The notes: generated by a model from the letters alone, not told the origin. Shown: positions 13,884-55,941, counted from the stretch's first letter. The stretch: 64,000 nt of DNA from Amorphochlora amoebiformis (GCA_054601695.1 BAAHQB010000028.1:1054001-1118000); one strand, 5' to 3'. Program-made: numbers and translations.

Positions 13884-15174
13884 ATTTTCTCGCACTCTCT
13901 CGCATCTTACAAACCAAGAATTATGTGCTAAGTGAATATAGGTGTTCAAAGGATACCTTCCCCTCAATGTCGGCGCAGTCTCCCAGAGCAAATGCGGTAG
14001 TTTTGTCCTTGATCTGAAGAAAGTCGTTGACCTCGAGACGCCCTTCAGCGGTTTTCGGGAGGTTCTGAGATCATCGAAAAAGATTAAATCTTAGAAATAC
14101 GTGCACATTTTTGCTTTCAGAATCTCATCCAGCCGCTCTGACTCTTTATCCTATCCCATTTTTTCATAATCGCATACATAAGGTGCAAACACACGTGAAA
14201 ACATACGCGCACACAATATACGAATATTTTTTCATTGTAATATACAGAACACATACAATTTTGGACAGTGAAAAATAATAATTTAAGATACATACATATC
14301 TGATATATATATATATTCATATAATATATATATATATATATATATACATATATATACATATTTATATATACCTTGAAACTCGCGTTGTTCACCTTTGTAC
14401 CCATGCAAAAAAACACCAAGTCCGTCTCGATCTGCAAGCAGAATCCGAATAACATGCACACTAGATCACAATACGTCCTAATATACGCTCCACAAATCGA
14501 CCTTCAGTCATATATATTCAATATGTCCCTACCTCGGTTCCTTTCTGGGTTTTGAGAGTGCGCTTGCCCGCTAAGAAAGTCATATGCTTTGCCTGGAGAT
14601 TAGCGGGTAATCTCGGTAGTGTTTTTAGCGGATGTTAAATATGTGTATATGTGCAGATGTACGTTTGTAGTTAATACATATATATATATATAATATATAT
14701 ATATATTTATATATATATATAATATATAATTATTCAGTATCCGTGTACTATACACATATCTTCAAAATGAATTTTTCATACACATAGTGTACTCTTATCT
14801 AATCCACTAACCTTGGTCTTCTTATCCTTCTCTTCATTCTTACCTTCCTCCGCCGTTTCAGTCTCACCGAAGTCAGTTACCCTCTCTCCAAGCATCACCT
14901 GCACACACCATGGAAATCGTAACCCTCAGCGAGTCTAACTGCAATAAACTATCCGCACGTATGAATAGTAGATCTCAGATAGTGACATTTGATATGTAAT
15001 ATGTCTTTACTATGATATACGATACGCTATCGCACCTTAATGTTCTTGAATTTGGCGAGAGCAGCTAAGGCTCTATCCTTGAATTTTTCGCTCATATTGG
15101 TGGCCTGATGTTGTTGTATAAATGTACACATAGTATATTTATGTAATATATATACAATATATATATATATATAT

Positions 15175-15210
<36 letters not shown>

Positions 15211-15780
15211 ATACTTACATATATATATATATATATATATTTTCGGATACACACGCACATGTGTGTATATACAATAAAATGTACGTTTGTACTTATATGT
15301 ACAATAATTATACATATGTTATGTGTGACATACATATTATATACACGCATACACATATATATAATACATAATATATTTAATATAGATAGAAACAGAGGGG
15401 CTACCGAAGCAATCTTGTCGCCTGAGTGGATAAGAGTAAACTTCTTGTCCGTGTCCTTCATATAGTGCGCAAGCTCAACAACCTGTTCAAGATTTTGGAT
15501 TCTTTTATATATATATATATATATATAATGTAAAACATACTTGTATAATTACATATATACATATATATATTTCTATACATATATATATATATATGTAAAT
15601 ATATATATGTATATATATACATAATACATATACACATACATATATACATATATATATTTATATATGTATATATATATATATATATATACGTACATATATT
15701 TTACCTATATATAAATATATATATACATATATATATATATAATAGTATATATACACACACACATATATATAATAGTATAT

Positions 15781-15813
<33 letters not shown>

Positions 15814-15999
15814 AAATAATATATATATGTATATATATATACATATATACCACATATATATATATATGTATATATGTATATATATTACACAATATACATC
15901 TACATGCATAAATACAATCCTGAAATATATAAATCAGTTGCATTAAATTATTTTGTGCGTATGAATATCACAAAATGTAAATTTGTATGCTGTACATAT

Positions 16000-16035
<36 letters not shown>

Positions 16036-16060
16036 AATATATATATATATATATATATAT

Positions 16061-16100
<40 letters not shown>

Positions 16101-16181
16101 ACAATAATGAATAATAGTAATGATGGTATGTATGTACATTTTCATATATGAATATCTAATATATATATATATATATATATA

Positions 16182-16231
<50 letters not shown>

Positions 16232-17039
16232 TTATATATGTGTATATATATTAAGAACGAATAATTTCGTAATTTATATCTGTACACATACGCACATTAA
16301 AATATCCACATATCATTATATGGTTGGACCAGCTCGTAGCCCACAGCTCCTCCGCCGATAACAGAGATGTTCATAGCCTTTTTTGTGATCTCACGTAGGT
16401 CCTTGTACCTGATCAAATCCAAGAACATAGATGTAAATAAATATACATCTGACCTTCAGGTTTATCTTACATTTTGGGGACGTCCTTCTTCTCGGGAAGA
16501 GCAACCTAACATTACAACGATGATCTTACAAGAGTTACCATGCGCGCGAATAGACATAAAACCTTAGCTGGAAATGCGTAACTGGACCCAGTGGCGAGGA
16601 CGAGGTAGTCGCACTTGATTTCTTCTTCACGACTTGTCGGAAGAGAAGAGTGAGAGGTAAGAAAGAGGAAGAAGCAAGAGATAAGATATTGATAAAGTAT
16701 TAGAACAAATTAGTTGTTTTTTTGAGACGCTACCCATTGACTTTGATGGATTTACAGTCTTCGGATACTGAGATGACCTGCGAACATAAGAACTTCAGTG
16801 GAGTATATTCGTTGAAGATTTATGATAGCAGACCTCTCCCTGAACGACTGAGCCGTACTTCAAGACCTATAAAGGTTGACAGTATGTGGTTGATATTTTT
16901 GTTATATTAAATATGTATATGTATATATTCTATGTTTTATATACATATATATATGTATTTATAAATATACATATATATATATATATATAAAGATATAAAC
17001 TTTTTTGTATAACATTTGAGTGTTTTTGTTCAAATTGAC

Positions 17040-17091
<52 letters not shown>

Positions 17092-17199
17092 TATATATAT
17101 ACATATTTGCTACATTAAATTGATATATATATATATATATATATATATTATCGAGATATTCGTGTAGATTTTCTGATACATGTGAAGTATGTACGTATA

Positions 17200-17230
<31 letters not shown>

Positions 17231-17275
17231 TTATACATATATATATCTATATATATATATATTTATACATATATT

Positions 17276-17312
<37 letters not shown>

Positions 17313-17334
17313 ATACATATAATATCTAACGCAA

Positions 17335-17390
<56 letters not shown>

Positions 17391-17415
17391 CATATATATA
17401 TATATATATACACAT

Positions 17416-17446
<31 letters not shown>

Positions 17447-17514
17447 CATATATATGTATATATAATATAGATTTTCCAATACATACATGTGCACATATTA
17501 CAAATATATATTCT

Positions 17515-17552
<38 letters not shown>

Positions 17553-17619
17553 TATATATATATAATATATATACTATATATATATATATGTATATGTATA
17601 TATATGTGTATATGTGTAC

Positions 17620-17660
<41 letters not shown>

Positions 17661-17758
17661 TATACATTTGTACATATACCTGCGTGCACATACAAATATA
17701 TATATGTATATATATAATATTACATATATATGTGTATGTATACATACATATACATATG

Positions 17759-17791
<33 letters not shown>

Positions 17792-18228
17792 AATATATAT
17801 ATATATATATATATTATATACATATATTCCACTCTACATGTGTGTTTCGATCTCAGTTCAGACCTTGTCGTACGGAATCAGACATTTTTTCTCCCAATCG
17901 TCCACGGCGACGGCACGGAGCATTGCAATGTTATGCAGGAAATAGTTCTGCAGCGTCAGAAAGACAAGGGCTAAGGCATGTGTCGCATGTGTAATATCCG
18001 ACTCGAGGTCAGCACATTACATATTCAGCATTTCAACCTTTCTGTCGATGATGACAACGTTGAAGTCAGCATTCTTGTCCAGCTTCTTAGCTACCTTGAC
18101 GCCTATATGGTGGTATAAATGTCTCAACAGGATCGTCAGCTGCGCACACATCGTATACCTCCGTAACCCGCGCCGACGATGATAACGACAGGCTTGCCTT
18201 TAACTTCCTTCGACGAACCGAGACCCAT
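10749..18228 (-). CDS. Gene B: AIFM2/FSP1-like FAD-dependent NAD(P)H oxidoreductase
   Basis: Family members are pyridine nucleotide-disulphide oxidoreductase-fold flavoproteins that reduce quinones at membranes using NAD(P)H. Exons (5' to 3'): 18228-18159, 18102-18038, 17947-17864, 16866-16834, 16777-16734, 16632-16563, 16505-16471, 16408-16330, 15482-15405, 15104-15036, 14898-14812, 14592-14533, 14431-14372, 14064-13957, 13452-13401, 12979-12942, 12446-12389, 12012-11987, 11914-11858, 11745-11692, 11610-11542 and 10775-10749. They give 440 codons with all phases agreeing. Motifs seen: MGLGSS start (myristoylation-like, as in FSP1), FAD-binding VGAGYGG at 18-24, LVLATG at 109-114, the NAD(P) loop GGGAVG at 152-157, and ALGDCAD at 304-310. 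FSP1-like C-terminal text ([10 protein letters not shown]) precedes an extra ~49-residue charged tail. The tail exons are less certain than the rest. Confidence 0.92.
12241..12360 (-). repeat. Long (TA)n array in gene B intron
   Basis: Nearly pure (TA)n. The other gene B introns (10776-11541, 12013-12388, 12447-12941, 12980-13400, 14065-14371, 14593-14811, 15105-15404, 15483-16329) are also mainly TA microsatellite with little unique sequence. Confidence 0.9.
13684..13880 (-). repeat. Degenerate telomere-like CCTAACC patch and (CT)n in gene B intron
   Basis: Scattered CCTAACC/CCCTAA-like words on + lie in the intron 13453-13956, followed by a short CTCTCT run at 13853-13880. It is more degenerate than the array at 3743. 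Confidence 0.65.
16867..17863 (-). repeat. 1-kb (TA)n intron of gene B
   Basis: The intron between the third and fourth exons of gene B consists almost only of TA repeats with CA/TG variants. The YIYIY frames on both strands are repeat translation. No exon candidate was found. Confidence 0.9.
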
Positions 18229-19044
18229 ATTTGCTGAAACAAATGCAAAATTTAATGCGTACAGGCGGCACAGCCTCCGCTTTTGCCTACGGCTCTTGCA
18301 TATCTCTCTTGCAAATTTAGCTTTCGACATACATATACAGCCCACAAACGAGATAGCAAATTTTCCAATTTTCAGAGCCGGATCCGCACTCTAAGGCACC
18401 CCTTTGTGAAATCCCACGGATTTTCCGAATAACCGGAACCGACGAAAGATCGAAAACTCTACAAAATAAAGTATTTTCTCCCAATTTTCTGACAAAAACT
18501 AATCTCACACCTTTGATATATTGATATACTCTTCTAGTAATATGTAACGCAAAAGGAGAGCTTCAGATTGTACACACAGCGGAGAGGAAGGCCTATTACC
18601 GTGTCAACGCGTATCCGCTAGCTTCTTTCAAGGAACCCAAAAAAATCTATTAGAGGTTTCGGAAATGAAACACATTAGTTTAGGTAATTTTCGATTTTGT
18701 AATTATCTATTTTCTTTTATCTTTTCGGCTGAATACGAATATCCACGAGAATGGAGTCATTCATTAGGGTGCCCTAAATTTATCATAGGGCATAATGGCT
18801 GGAAATGATATACGTATAATATATATATATATATATATAATACCATATATATACATATATATATTTATATATGTACATGTATGTGTATTATATATATGTA
18901 TGTGTATATGTGTATATGTATGTGTATGTATGAAATTGTATGTATGTATATGTATTTAAATACATGTGTGCAGAATTGTACAATTGCATATGAAGATAAT
19001 CGTATTCAGCTAAATATAGATATATCATTACACACATATATGTG

Positions 19045-19105
<61 letters not shown>

Positions 19106-19695
19106 TCTCATGTATATATGTATCTTAATTATATACAAATATATAATATATATATATATATAATATAATATAATATTATGTTATATATATATATATATGT
19201 ATATCTAAATATATCAGTATAAAAATAATATTATGCATAAAAATACATAATGTATACATGTTGTTACAATTATATAATATTAATGTTGTTATACAATGAT
19301 TCTAAATTTCAAGTACTATTGTAATGGTTGAAACATATATATTATAATATTACAGACTTTCTAGATGTGTAACACTTGATTTACATAATCTAGATAATGT
19401 TGAAATACTGGGTGAAAATGGTCTAATCATCTCTAGTATCTAGACCGTAGAAGGCTATGGCATTACAGTATGCTAGTCAAGCTACTAGAGCTAGTCTAGT
19501 AGTACGCATGAGCAGCAGGTTTAAATTGATTATACTAGTTATAGTAGTTATGTATCAGTCATATCACGATTTTCAATGTCTTGTGCATCCAACGAAATGC
19601 TTGTTATACAACTGAGCTCTAACTAGGCTAAATCAAAAGTAAATCTGCAGATGAACGTTGACATGTAGACTATAATATATTGCGTATGGTTGGCA
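18229..19695. other. Intergenic region upstream of gene B and downstream of gene C
   Basis: 18229-18800 is unique sequence directly upstream of the gene B start and probably holds its promoter and 5' UTR. 18820-19220 is TA-rich. 19360-19560 is CTAG-rich (CTAGAGCTAGTCTAGTAG). The short frames here overlap no supported exon. Confidence 0.65.
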
Positions 19696-27315
<7,620 letters not shown>

Positions 27316-27705
27316 GGAATAAAATTATGGTAAGAATTGAGGCAAAAGGCACTGCAGCCTCTGCGGCGGCGGTCTGTCTGTCTTCGTCGGAGTCCACAGA
27401 GTTTTCCAGGAGAGTCTAAACACTGGGTTCCGACACAAAGAGCATCCATGTCCGGCCCCTCTCCTCAAGATGAATACGTTTGATGGAAAAAAATTGAGGT
27501 CAATCAGACTTATGTATTGCGTCTGATATACGTAGGGGAGAAAAAGAGATCTTTCCAAACGCCGTTGTCGCGGGGGCCAACGAGAAGTCAAACTGACAAT
27601 TGTGAGCCGAAAATTTAAATATGTTTATGACCCACACACAGACGTGTTGCCTCGGGCATGGCTGCCTGGACGCTGTAACTGGCAGCCTTTGCTCGGCAGC
27701 GACAA
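27316..27705. promoter_or_regulatory. Shared upstream region of divergent genes C and D
   Basis: The 390 bp between the two start codons are unique and free of microsatellites, as expected for a bidirectional promoter with two 5' UTRs. No specific core-promoter element is claimed. Confidence 0.5.
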
Positions 27706-28850
27706 ATGAGGGTGCTGATAGCGGGGGAGAAGGGTTGTGGAAAAACATCTCTTGCCTCAGCGATCTCAAGGTCTCGTCGAATGATTATCTTGGATGCAAT
27801 TCTCTTTTTTCCTGACCTCCGAAATATGTCTCCTAGTGTGGTGTCTGGGAGCGAAGAGAAAGAGAAAGCGAGTCCTGACATCGTCTTCGACGAGCTGACT
27901 ATTTCCGTAGATTCGAAGCAGAATAGGTCTTGTTTTCTTTTTACGGACTTAACCCATTCATTCATTTCCTGCGATGTGACGACAGCGACGTTCATTTGCC
28001 TTACTCTCTTGTTATGTTTTACCACTCAGTATTTGGAATATTGGAAACGTAGATGCTGTCATTGTCGTCGTTGATGTCACTAGAATAGCGACCATCAACA
28101 GGAGCCCCCTCGTCAAAAATCTGATTCTAGCGGATACGAAGACGACGGCTGGCACTCCAGCATTTGTGCTCTTCGCGAACAAGGTTACCCCTAGGTATTG
28201 TACTTGTACTTTAAGTTTTTGAAAATTTCAAATGTCAGCTTGATGCATTGGCCGACGTGCACGACGGCTTCCGCGTAGGCGCTCAGTGCTACCGAACCTC
28301 TGTAGCAGGGAATTTCGACGTGTGGTTCGTGGCGTCCGCCAAGAATGGCACGAAAGTTAAGGAAACCATGCAGTTTCTTGCGAAAATTCGAAACGAAAAA
28401 CCTCCAAAGGTCTGCTTCCACACATCCTTGGGTCGCGATGTGACGTTTGGTTGAAATTAGGAGATGATTAGGACATCTGGGATGAACACTCCAGCAGGGT
28501 CTGTATCCAACATCGTATCACCTACTAAGAAACGAGACAACATCCGCAACAACGAATCGGTAAGAATAGACTTCAAGGCAGTTTTGGACGGCGTACGGGG
28601 CGGCACGAGAGTGGTCAAATACGATCGTTACGGCGGCTGCCAACTCCGGTATATCTGGATGAGTAAGGACTACAAGCGATTGAAGTGGGGTGTGAAGAAG
28701 AGAAATGCAAGTAAACAGGTAAATCTTACACCTGCACCCTGACTGTTATCGCAAGACCATAACCTGCTTACGAAATCCCCAACAATGCTACTAGCAACTG
28801 TAAATACCGCTTATATAAATAACTATGTACTCACATGCACACAATACACA

Positions 28851-28899
<49 letters not shown>

Positions 28900-28956
28900 G
28901 AATGGCAAAAATGTATATATATTTATACTTATATATATATAATTAATAATAATATA

Positions 28957-28988
<32 letters not shown>

Positions 28989-29005
28989 TTATAATACACA
29001 CATAT

Positions 29006-29042
<37 letters not shown>

Positions 29043-29073
29043 TGTATGTATATGTAATATATTATATATTATT

Positions 29074-29114
<41 letters not shown>

Positions 29115-29144
29115 AGATATATATTTATATATATATAAGATATA

Positions 29145-29197
<53 letters not shown>

Positions 29198-29289
29198 GTT
29201 TATTTTTATGTATAAATAGATACATATATATATGTGGAGATATGTACACCTATTTACTTACAATATCATATATATATATATATAAATTT

Positions 29290-29364
<75 letters not shown>

Positions 29365-29490
29365 CATAAACATATCGTGTCTGGACTTTGCCTCACCACC
29401 AGTAACAGTGTTACCATTGTGCACAAACTACCTGGATATCCCCTCACACATGTATACATGCATATGTAGATAATACATGATATATATAAT

Positions 29491-29568
<78 letters not shown>

Positions 29569-29950
29569 ATAAAATATATATTTACATATATAAAAATACA
29601 TATTACTCATACAACTAACAACCATCTCCCAACTCCCATTTCTCCCTTCCCATCCCAGTTCAAAATCAAAAACATCCAAGCCGTTGTCACGGGTCTGCAA
29701 CACATGGGGTCTCGGCTGAGAACCGCAAGTATGCCACAACTCTCGACCTTCAATCGGCGAGAGCTGGCACTGTCAATTGTGCTCAATAAGTGCAAGCGCA
29801 CTCGGATCGATCTCGTGTTCCCAACGGCCGAGACGCTGACTTTGTGGACTGAGTTCTTCGCGTTTTCGAGAGGGGAGACGCCGATTCGGTAACGATGATC
29901 CCTGATGGAACGGAATTTCGTTAATGCTTGTGTGTATATAATACAGAATG

Positions 29951-29996
<46 letters not shown>

Positions 29997-30012
29997 ATAT
30001 ATATGTGTATAC

Positions 30013-30049
<37 letters not shown>

Positions 30050-30102
30050 ATATATTAATGCGGGTAAAAAGTAACATGTTACATACATGTATATATATAC
30101 CA

Positions 30103-30171
<69 letters not shown>

Positions 30172-30381
30172 CAAAATGTAAATATATCTCCAATATGAAT
30201 GCTTTAATACTATGTGGATACATTACAATTTTTGTATAAAGATGTCCATAATTATAATATAACAGCATGATATATTTGATATATTTGGTAATTATAATAT
30301 GAAATATGACAAGGATTATATATTAGATAGCGTTGCCTCATTTCTAACCCAGGCGGCCTAAGTAACTGTTGAATAATATCG

Positions 30382-30448
<67 letters not shown>

Positions 30449-30762
30449 TATAATATATAAATAATGAAAATAATTACGTATTTTTTTTCATTAATATTGT
30501 ACAAAAACGTATCAGATTGGACGACGGACACGCAAGTGTCTCGAAGGGAAAGATCGAGAAAATCCTTGGAATAACACTCGTCTCTAAGTGAGTTACCCTC
30601 TTCTCTCATCACCTTGCCAAGAATGAGAAATATGTCCGTTTACATGCCCATATGCTTGCATTACAACCTAGTTACACGGCTTGTATACATGCTCACACGC
30701 ACAGAGTTCCAAAATTCCGACCCAAACACATGCTTCAGTCGGGAATATATATATATATATAA

Positions 30763-30793
<31 letters not shown>

Positions 30794-30883
30794 TAGATGA
30801 TTAGATACATATGTACGTACATATAGATGAATATATACTTTATATATATATATATATATATATAATATACATATATTTATATA

Positions 30884-30951
<68 letters not shown>

Positions 30952-31279
30952 TATACGAAAGTTTATGTACCATGTAACTACACAGGTACATATGCATGCA
31001 TATATTATATACACATATAGAATAATTATAAATATACATATGCACATGTATTATATACATATATATAATATATATATATATATAAATATATATATATATA
31101 CATACATACTTACATATGTAGGTTTGTATATATATTATACATATATATATATATATATATATATAGATATGTATATATTCATTGCATAATCAAACACACA
31201 CAAGCCCCTCATTTCATATTCACACACCAGGCGTGAATATTCTCACGTTTTGGAAGCATTTACCGTCAATAATATCTGA
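27706..31279 (+). CDS. Gene D: degenerate small GTPase fused to a PH-like domain
   Basis: Exons: 27706-27770, 27837-27926, 28030-28183, 28239-28409, 28461-28718, 29659-29888, 30516-30587 and 31231-31279 (TGA). They give 362 codons with consistent phases. The N-terminal part has a P-loop GEKGCGKTS (residues 7-15), a hydrophobic strand [10 protein letters not shown], the G4 motif NKLD and the G5 motif SAK. The G3 DxxG region expected before the strand is missing: the sequence reads [10 protein letters not shown]. The second part looks like a PH domain ([21 protein letters not shown], then [18 protein letters not shown]), split by an intron. The first four introns are 50-103 bp and normal; later ones are TA-filled. 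Joining GTPase to PH rests on a 51-bp intron (28410-28460). If that is wrong, these are two genes, the second starting at ATG 28464. Cellular role unknown. Confidence 0.75.
28719..29658 (+). repeat. TA-filled intron splitting the PH-like domain of gene D
   Basis: Almost entirely (TA)n, with unique patches near 28740-28840 and 29370-29460. No exon that keeps the PH reading frame was found in it. Confidence 0.85.
29889..31230 (+). repeat. TA-rich introns near the 3' end of gene D
   Basis: The introns 29889-30515 and 30588-31230 flank the 72-nt exon 30516-30587 and consist mostly of TA arrays. 30600-30730 is unique sequence without an acceptable exon. Confidence 0.75.
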
Positions 31280-31340
31280 CCCTAACTCTCATAAATCTAA
31301 GCTCTCACGAATCTTACACTTCGATTAAAGACTCACTTCC

Positions 31341-31558
31341 ATGGCCAGTAAAGATAAAAACACATATTTGCATCTCAGGGGCAATGATCGAGCTATTTCA
31401 GCTCGGAAAATCAACTCGTTGCTTGGAAGTCTGCCAAGGCAGGATTCGGTTACGTCCTTGCTTCGTCGACAGTCTGCTCTCACACTTTATTCCAGGTGGA
31501 CCGACCTCACATTTGCGTCTGTGTCGATCTTAAGAATACGAGTCTCGATATGTACATG

Positions 31559-31611
<53 letters not shown>

Positions 31612-32375
31612 GTGTGTATATGTGTATGTATATATATAAATATATGCACATGTATATATTATGTGTATATATATATATATAATATTTATGTATATGTATA
31701 CATATATATGTGTGTGCGTGGTATATATTTATATATTCTATACTATATGTATATATGTTTTTACATATACATGTATATATATGTATATATATGTATATAT
31801 ATATATATATATATGTATATATAGTAAATATACATCTGTTTGCGTGTGTACGTTATTATTGTTACATTATATTACATGCTATGCATGTATGATATATCTA
31901 TAATATATGTGTGTATTGCTATAGATGCTTAAAACTATGGATGAATAGTTATGTATCAATATATATATATATATATATATATATAGATATATTTATACAC
32001 ATATATATACACACACACACATATATATATATATATACATGTATATATGTATATGTATTTATGCAAATGTACTTGTACATATTTAAATATAATACGTAGT
32101 CGTGTAGATATAATATCTACATACATACATACATACATATTTACATACATATATATATATATATATATAAATACACGTAACATATTTACTAATTTTTTAT
32201 CGCAATCAGCCGGAGCCGTCTTAAAAGGATTTCTGTAACAAACAGAATCGACAGGGAAGGTAGTGACAGCTCCCCGGACAGAGTGAGCAGAAACTACAGG
32301 ACTGTCATCCGTAAGGAAACCTCAACACCAGAAAAACCTAGGAAGTACATGCACGCTCGAACATTGGACTTCTAG
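31341..32375 (+). CDS. Gene E: small basic protein of unknown function
   Basis: Two exons, 31341-31495 and 32210-32375, join in phase to give 106 residues rich in Arg, Ser and Lys ([13 protein letters not shown], then [15 protein letters not shown]) and ending TAG. The start ATG is preceded by CTTCC and follows the gene D stop by only 61 bp on the same strand. The intron is a 0.7-kb TA array. No family is recognised. It could also be a misjoined extension of gene D transcripts. Confidence 0.55.
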
Positions 32376-32936
32376 TTTGGCGAAGACCAAGCCAATCATC
32401 GTTATTGTTATTGTAGAACTCTACCATTACACCGTCTCCAACCTTTCGCCGATTTACAGCAAGCACTAGCACTGATTCTAGTGATTGGGATCCTAGCTGA
32501 CGACTTCGCATGGGGATGATGCAAGTATTTGCTAGGCAGTCTAGCATGATGTCGAATTTCGTAAGTTACCATTGTAGTTAAATATAATTCATTGTCGACT
32601 TGGCCAGTCTAGCCGGTGAATACGAATTATGCTAGTTATGCTACACTAGGACGAGCCTAGCCTAGTCATAGTATAGTATCTATCTAGTACTGAAGTCACA
32701 TATAGTCTAGATAGTACTACGTATCTAAGTGTCCGTAAGTTTCATGTTTTTTATCGCCTGTCCAGACTCACGGATTAATAAATGAACATATCAATTAATA
32801 GATATCGCCCAGTACCAAAATTAATCTTTTTCGGCGACTCTCGATGACTAGATCTAAACATAGTAAATATCTAGGATACCAACAGCCCAACTTAATTCTA
32901 TAGATTTATGGGCTCGAGTTATATCGAAGTATATTA
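32376..32936. other. CTAG-rich convergent 3' intergenic region (E/G)
   Basis: Microsatellite-free sequence with many CTAG words (AGTCTAGCCGG, TAGCCTAGTCATAG, ATCTAGTAC). It lies between the stop codons of genes E and G and has no coding signal. Confidence 0.72.
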
Positions 32937-53172
<20,236 letters not shown>

Positions 53173-53413
53173 CGGGAAAAATGACACTGTACACGTGTCC
53201 ACACTATGGAGTATCGAGGGAATCTCTTGAGACCTGTGACATCCGCCATTAACGGAGGTTATCCGGGATTTACACGCAGATATCGTGTTGTGGCGCCTCG
53301 CCTGGGTAACAGGTGGGCACTCGACTAAAAGCGTTTTCCGGCCTATACGGGATTCGAAGGAAAAACAAGGAGGGCACTACTACTACTGAACAGATATTGG
53401 GAAGATATAGATC
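53173..53413. promoter_or_regulatory. Shared upstream region of divergent genes G and H
   Basis: The 241 bp of unique sequence between the two ATGs presumably contain both promoters. No core element is claimed. Confidence 0.5.
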
Positions 53414-54503
53414 ATGTCTGCTCCACCGCTTCCCCCGCGCGGGCCGCCCCGAAAAGCCGCTCCAGCCCCAAGACTTGGGTCGGCGCCTCCTCCACCTAAC
53501 AAGCTTCGACGCCCCTTACCGGGACCCAATAGTAGAACTCTTAATGACAGAAAGGCCCCTCCGCTTCCTCCCAAGAAGCCAGTTCCGGGGCCCCCTTCGA
53601 AAAAGTTCAACACCGCCCCTCCGTCCAAATTTGGTGCTCCGCCGAAAGCCCCTCCACGAGCTCCCCACAGGGGAACACTACCAATACATGTTCCCGTAAA
53701 GAAGGCTCCCAGTCGCCCGCTCCCTAGTGCTCCATCAAGGCCGCTTCCAGGTCCCCCAACTGGCCGGCCGCTTCCGATGCCCAAGACTACCAAGCCACTT
53801 CCTGCTTTCCCGCAGAATAAGCCCTTGCCTGAGCCCCCAGGGCCGGTAGCATCCACAAGCCATTCAAAACCACTGCCTGCCCCTGGCCCACCGATATCCC
53901 GTCCAACACCCGCACCGCCAGCCCCTCCCCCCGCTACTTCTCATACGTTAGAGACAAAGAGCCCGGCAGCTGTTCCGCCGTCGCAAATTCCAGACGTGGA
54001 GGTCTGGGATGGGAGGTTTAAATTTCGGGGAAATCTGCCTAACCCACCAAGGTATTCTTAAACATACTCTGGTCACGTTCTCATTGAGCCGCGTGCGTGC
54101 GTATGTCACCAGGTACATGAACTGCCCGAAGGTGTACTTGGGAGGGAATGAGAATGCCAAGTGCCCCAATGTAGGCGAGATCATCGAATGTTCATTGGTA
54201 ATGCAATAACTCACCTTCTGAATCCTTCCTCATCGCTGCAGTGTTTCTCATCTCTGAATCTCGATCTCGCTCAGGAACCATCGCCCGAGATACAGGCGGC
54301 TGCTGAGAAGGACAGGAAGATACAAGAGTTGCGAAAGAAGATTGAAACTGCTGCCAGGGCTGGCGATACCGAGGAGGTTTGGAATCTCTTTCTTTTTCAT
54401 AAAATCTCTCTTATTGTTCAAAAAGGTAGGTCGTAATTTGGTGTCATTATTTTTCAGATTATGGCTCTGAGCCAGCAGATGAAGGAGTTACAGATGGCAT
54501 AAA
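53414..54503 (+). CDS. Gene H: proline-rich protein with Cys-bearing and helical C terminus
   Basis: Four exons, 53414-54051, 54113-54197, 54242-54376 and 54459-54503 (TAA), with short ordinary introns give 300 codons in phase. Residues 1-212 are rich in Pro, Lys and Arg with repeated LPPRGPP, RPLPG and KPLPA motifs of the kind bound by SH3 or profilin-type partners. A segment DVEVWDGRFKFRG follows, then YMNCPKVYLGG..KCPN..IECSL with spaced cysteines, and a charged helix (AAAEKDRKIQELRKKIE). No family is recognised. An actin-regulatory scaffold is possible but only inferred from composition. GC content is clearly higher than its surroundings. Confidence 0.78.
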
Positions 54504-54744
54504 CCAGATGAAATGAGGAGGGTAACTCTCCCCGTCTCTCGGTCTCTCTCTACTTTATTTCTTCTACTAACTCTTTCCTCTCTCTTCTGTTGACATCCGA
54601 TGTGTTTTTTTTTTCGTTCTCTGGTATTTTTAGTTCTTTTTTCAATATTTTACAGATATAAGTTTTGTATGTACAAATATATACACCATATTGTATGAAT
54701 CTATATGTACACATACATTTTCCTAGTGTATCAAAATATATTTG

Positions 54745-54813
<69 letters not shown>

Positions 54814-54943
54814 AATATATATATGTATATGTGTGTATGTAAATTATGGGTATGTATAGTATATCATATATGCGTGTATCTCCTATGCAAAAGAATGTAT
54901 ATTTATAATGAAAATAGTAATGAAATATATATACACAAATACA

Positions 54944-54991
<48 letters not shown>

Positions 54992-55070
54992 ATATATATA
55001 TGAAGTATATGTGTACATATATATATATATACATGTAAATATGTGTATGTATGCATATGTACATCATATT

Positions 55071-55122
<52 letters not shown>

Positions 55123-55174
55123 CAATATAATACAAACACACACACAATATAATACATTATATATATATATATAA

Positions 55175-55231
<57 letters not shown>

Positions 55232-55301
55232 ATCTATAATATTACATGTGTATACGATTTTATGTTAATGTCCATGCATATATGTACAAATATGAAAGTA
55301 A

Positions 55302-55334
<33 letters not shown>

Positions 55335-55437
55335 TATATGAATGTTTTTTAACGGATGTTTGATTATATTCCGCTAATTTATAAACGTTCATGATATATT
55401 ATGTATAATATATGTATATACATTACATATACATGTA

Positions 55438-55482
<45 letters not shown>

Positions 55483-55487
55483 GTAAT

Positions 55488-55564
<77 letters not shown>

Positions 55565-55614
55565 AACATACATACACATATTTTTATGCAAATATATACA
55601 CACAAATATACATA

Positions 55615-55653
<39 letters not shown>

Positions 55654-55748
55654 GCATATGTATGTATATATACGAATCATACCAAAAAAAGCAAATATTT
55701 CTTGTTGATATGAAAATCATATACACTGTGCATCTTACACATCAAGTG

Positions 55749-55845
<97 letters not shown>

Positions 55846-55941
55846 TATGTATGTATATATACGAATCATACAAAAAAAGCAAATATTTCTTGTTGATATG
55901 AAAATCATATACACTGTGCATCTTACACATCAAGTGTATAT

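Noticed and set aside
18179-18508. Frames around the gene B start on both strands
   Set aside because: They overlap exon 1 or its upstream region without splice or family support.
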